The translations under genes were made by a program, and so were the position numbers. DNA of 5,994 nucleotides from an uncultured Chlorobiaceae bacterium (GTDB lineage Bacteria; Bacteroidota; Chlorobiia; Chlorobiales; Chlorobiaceae). The stretch lies in NCBI GenBank assembly GCA_903874585.1, contig CAIQSY010000148.1:1-5994 (forward strand). Direction: 5' to 3'. Below, one piece after another: positions 5,431-5,994 of this stretch. Position 1 is the first letter of the stretch; the number at the start of each line of letters is the position of its first letter. The notes beneath the pieces are model-generated. The model searched no databases. It was not told the origin of the DNA and was given only the letters and a program-made list of their open reading frames with translations.

Positions 5431-5629
5431 CACGCTCTTCTGAAGCATCACTTTCAGATTTTACAACCATCGTATTAACCGCCTCAACGACTTGCTTCAA
5501 CACCGCATCCGCCACAAAAACACCAGCCCCACCAACCAGAACACCTGCAATCCCATGCAGTAAAATAGGCATACCAAGAGGCGAGAATACCAACGCCCCT
5601 CCAACTATACCACCAGCTTCTTTTAACAT
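5414..5629 (-). CDS. 71-residue glycine-zipper membrane protein
   Basis: Chosen start is the ATG at 5629, with the best ribosome site in the window (AAGGAGAG ending 2 bases before the ATG). A longer frame from 5692 lacks such a site. The product has two hydrophobic segments, about residues 5-24 (AGGIVGGALVFSPLGMPILL) and 26-44 (GIAGVLVGGAGVFVADAVL), with GxxxG spacings at G6-G10, G7-G11 and G29-G33. These suggest tightly packed helices or oligomers. An acidic tail follows (ESDASEERDGLDV). Function is unknown. It may lead a minus-strand unit including the flavodoxin-PCP_red gene and is divergent from the ArsA-like gene. Small Gly-rich hydrophobic proteins occur in the chlorosome envelope, but I see no specific match to a Csm protein. 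Confidence 0.75.
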   Translation of the reverse strand: MLKEAGGIVGGALVFSPLGMPILLHGIAGVLVGGAGVFVADAVLKQVVEAVNTMVVKSESDASEERDGLDV

Positions 5630-5707
5630 AACTCTCCTTATCAAGGTTAAATACGTTGAGCAATAATGACAAATTAACAGGAAAATTAACATCCTCTATG
5701 TACAGAT

Positions 5708-5736
5708 AATATAACGCTCTGACAACATTTGCACAA
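5708..5736 (-). promoter_or_regulatory. Candidate promoter of the glycine-zipper/flavodoxin unit
   Basis: On the minus strand TTGTGC (5736-5731) is followed after exactly 17 bases by TATATT (5713-5708). The -10 matches five of six consensus positions, the -35 only three. The predicted start near 5700 gives a leader of about 70 bases containing a small CCTT-GAT-AAGG hairpin that overlaps the ribosome site at 5632-5642. Confidence 0.35.
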
Positions 5737-5768
5737 ACGCATTATCCCTTCATCAATCAAAGGTTTTC

Positions 5769-5797
5769 TTGGAGATTCATTGTTTGTTGTTTATACT
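5769..5797 (+). promoter_or_regulatory. Candidate promoter of the ArsA-like gene
   Basis: TTGGAG (5769-5774), 17 bases, then TATACT (5792-5797; five of six consensus positions). The -35 is weak. The predicted start near 5804 leaves about 66 bases before the ATG at 5870. The same bases GGAGA (5771-5775) also make a good ribosome site for a TTG at 5780, in frame with the ArsA-like gene, so the promoter and N-terminal-extension readings compete. Confidence 0.35.
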
Positions 5798-5869
5798 GAG
5801 GGCGTTTTTTTATTATTCGCAATTGCCCTGATTTTTCTCTCCATTTTTCCATCACTAAAAGTCCGGTTC

Positions 5870-5994
5870 ATGCGTATTCTAACGTTTACAGGCAAGGGTG
5901 GGGTAGGTAAAACCAGCGTTTCTGCAGCTACGGCTGTACGATTATCGGAGCTGGGCTATCGCACTCTTGTGCTCTCAACTGATCCTGCACATAG
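5870..5994 (+). CDS. ArsA/Get3-like anion-transporting ATPase, N-terminal fragment
   Basis: The first 41 codons of a P-loop ATPase of the ArsA/Get3 family, cut by the window edge. The deviant Walker A motif is complete (GKGGVGKTS, residues 8-16, with the signature lysine K9 and the P-loop lysine K14). The strand LVLSTDPAH (33-41) is the family's Mg2+/switch segment. Family members work as dimers, either energising arsenite export (ArsA) or handling tail-anchored membrane proteins (Get3). Green sulfur bacteria carry several homologues of unsettled role; no arsenic genes are visible here. MRILTFTGKGG is the usual family N terminus, but the ATG has no clear ribosome site. The frame is open upstream to 5723, through a TTG at 5780 with a GGAG site that would add 30 residues including a membrane-helix-like stretch. 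Confidence 0.92.
   Translation, partial: MRILTFTGKGGVGKTSVSAATAVRLSELGYRTLVLSTDPAH

Noticed and set aside
5630..5692. Longer N terminus of the glycine-zipper protein starting at 5692
   Set aside because: The strong AAGGAGAG site lies directly before the internal ATG at 5629, and the extension would put a second hydrophobic Cys-containing stretch in front without a ribosome site.
1..5994. tRNA, rRNA, CRISPR array or complete insertion sequence
   Set aside because: No cloverleaf-like stretch, regularly spaced repeats or transposase-like frame was seen. Only the odd first 87 bases leave an insertion possible.

Overview
The window fits a green sulfur bacterium (Chlorobiaceae) or a close relative. 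It combines a flavodoxin-like protein carrying a tetrapyrrole-linked PCP_red domain, the start of an ArsA-type ATPase of the kind common in that group, a persulfide-sensor-like repressor and fairly AT-rich DNA with few strong Shine-Dalgarno sites. The assignment is an inference from gene content; there is no rRNA or other marker.

Left third (1-3396, all minus strand): one apparent operon, read right to left. It has a small CsoR-superfamily repressor with CstR-type sensing residues, a TolC-family outer-membrane efflux protein 8 bases further on, and after 31 bases an RND permease that runs off the left edge. No periplasmic adaptor gene lies among them. The RND protein looks normal to about residue 564 (position 88). 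The last 87 bases no longer look like an RND protein, so a rearrangement or insertion junction may lie there. A short inverted repeat of CsoR/CstR operator type sits inside a candidate promoter just upstream of the repressor, which suggests autoregulation of the whole unit.

Middle (3397-4628): a minus-strand 208-residue protein that resembles the DUF1997 / START-like group, with a Cys-rich tail. Next come a 264-base divergent intergenic region holding a large interrupted inverted repeat and a small palindrome, and then a plus-strand 40-residue single-helix membrane peptide.

Right third (4629-5994): a minus-strand cluster of a glycine-zipper membrane protein, a tentative overlapping aromatic-rich small ORF, and a flavodoxin-like domain fused to the C-terminal domain typical of the BchB/ChlB subunit of dark protochlorophyllide reductase. 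A divergent region with candidate promoters on both strands follows. The window ends in the first 41 codons of an ArsA/Get3-like ATPase on the plus strand; its reading frame stays open upstream through a possible membrane helix with its own ribosome-binding site.

The two strongest leads are the pump operon apparently controlled by a reactive-sulfur sensor rather than a metal sensor, and the flavodoxin-PCP_red fusion.
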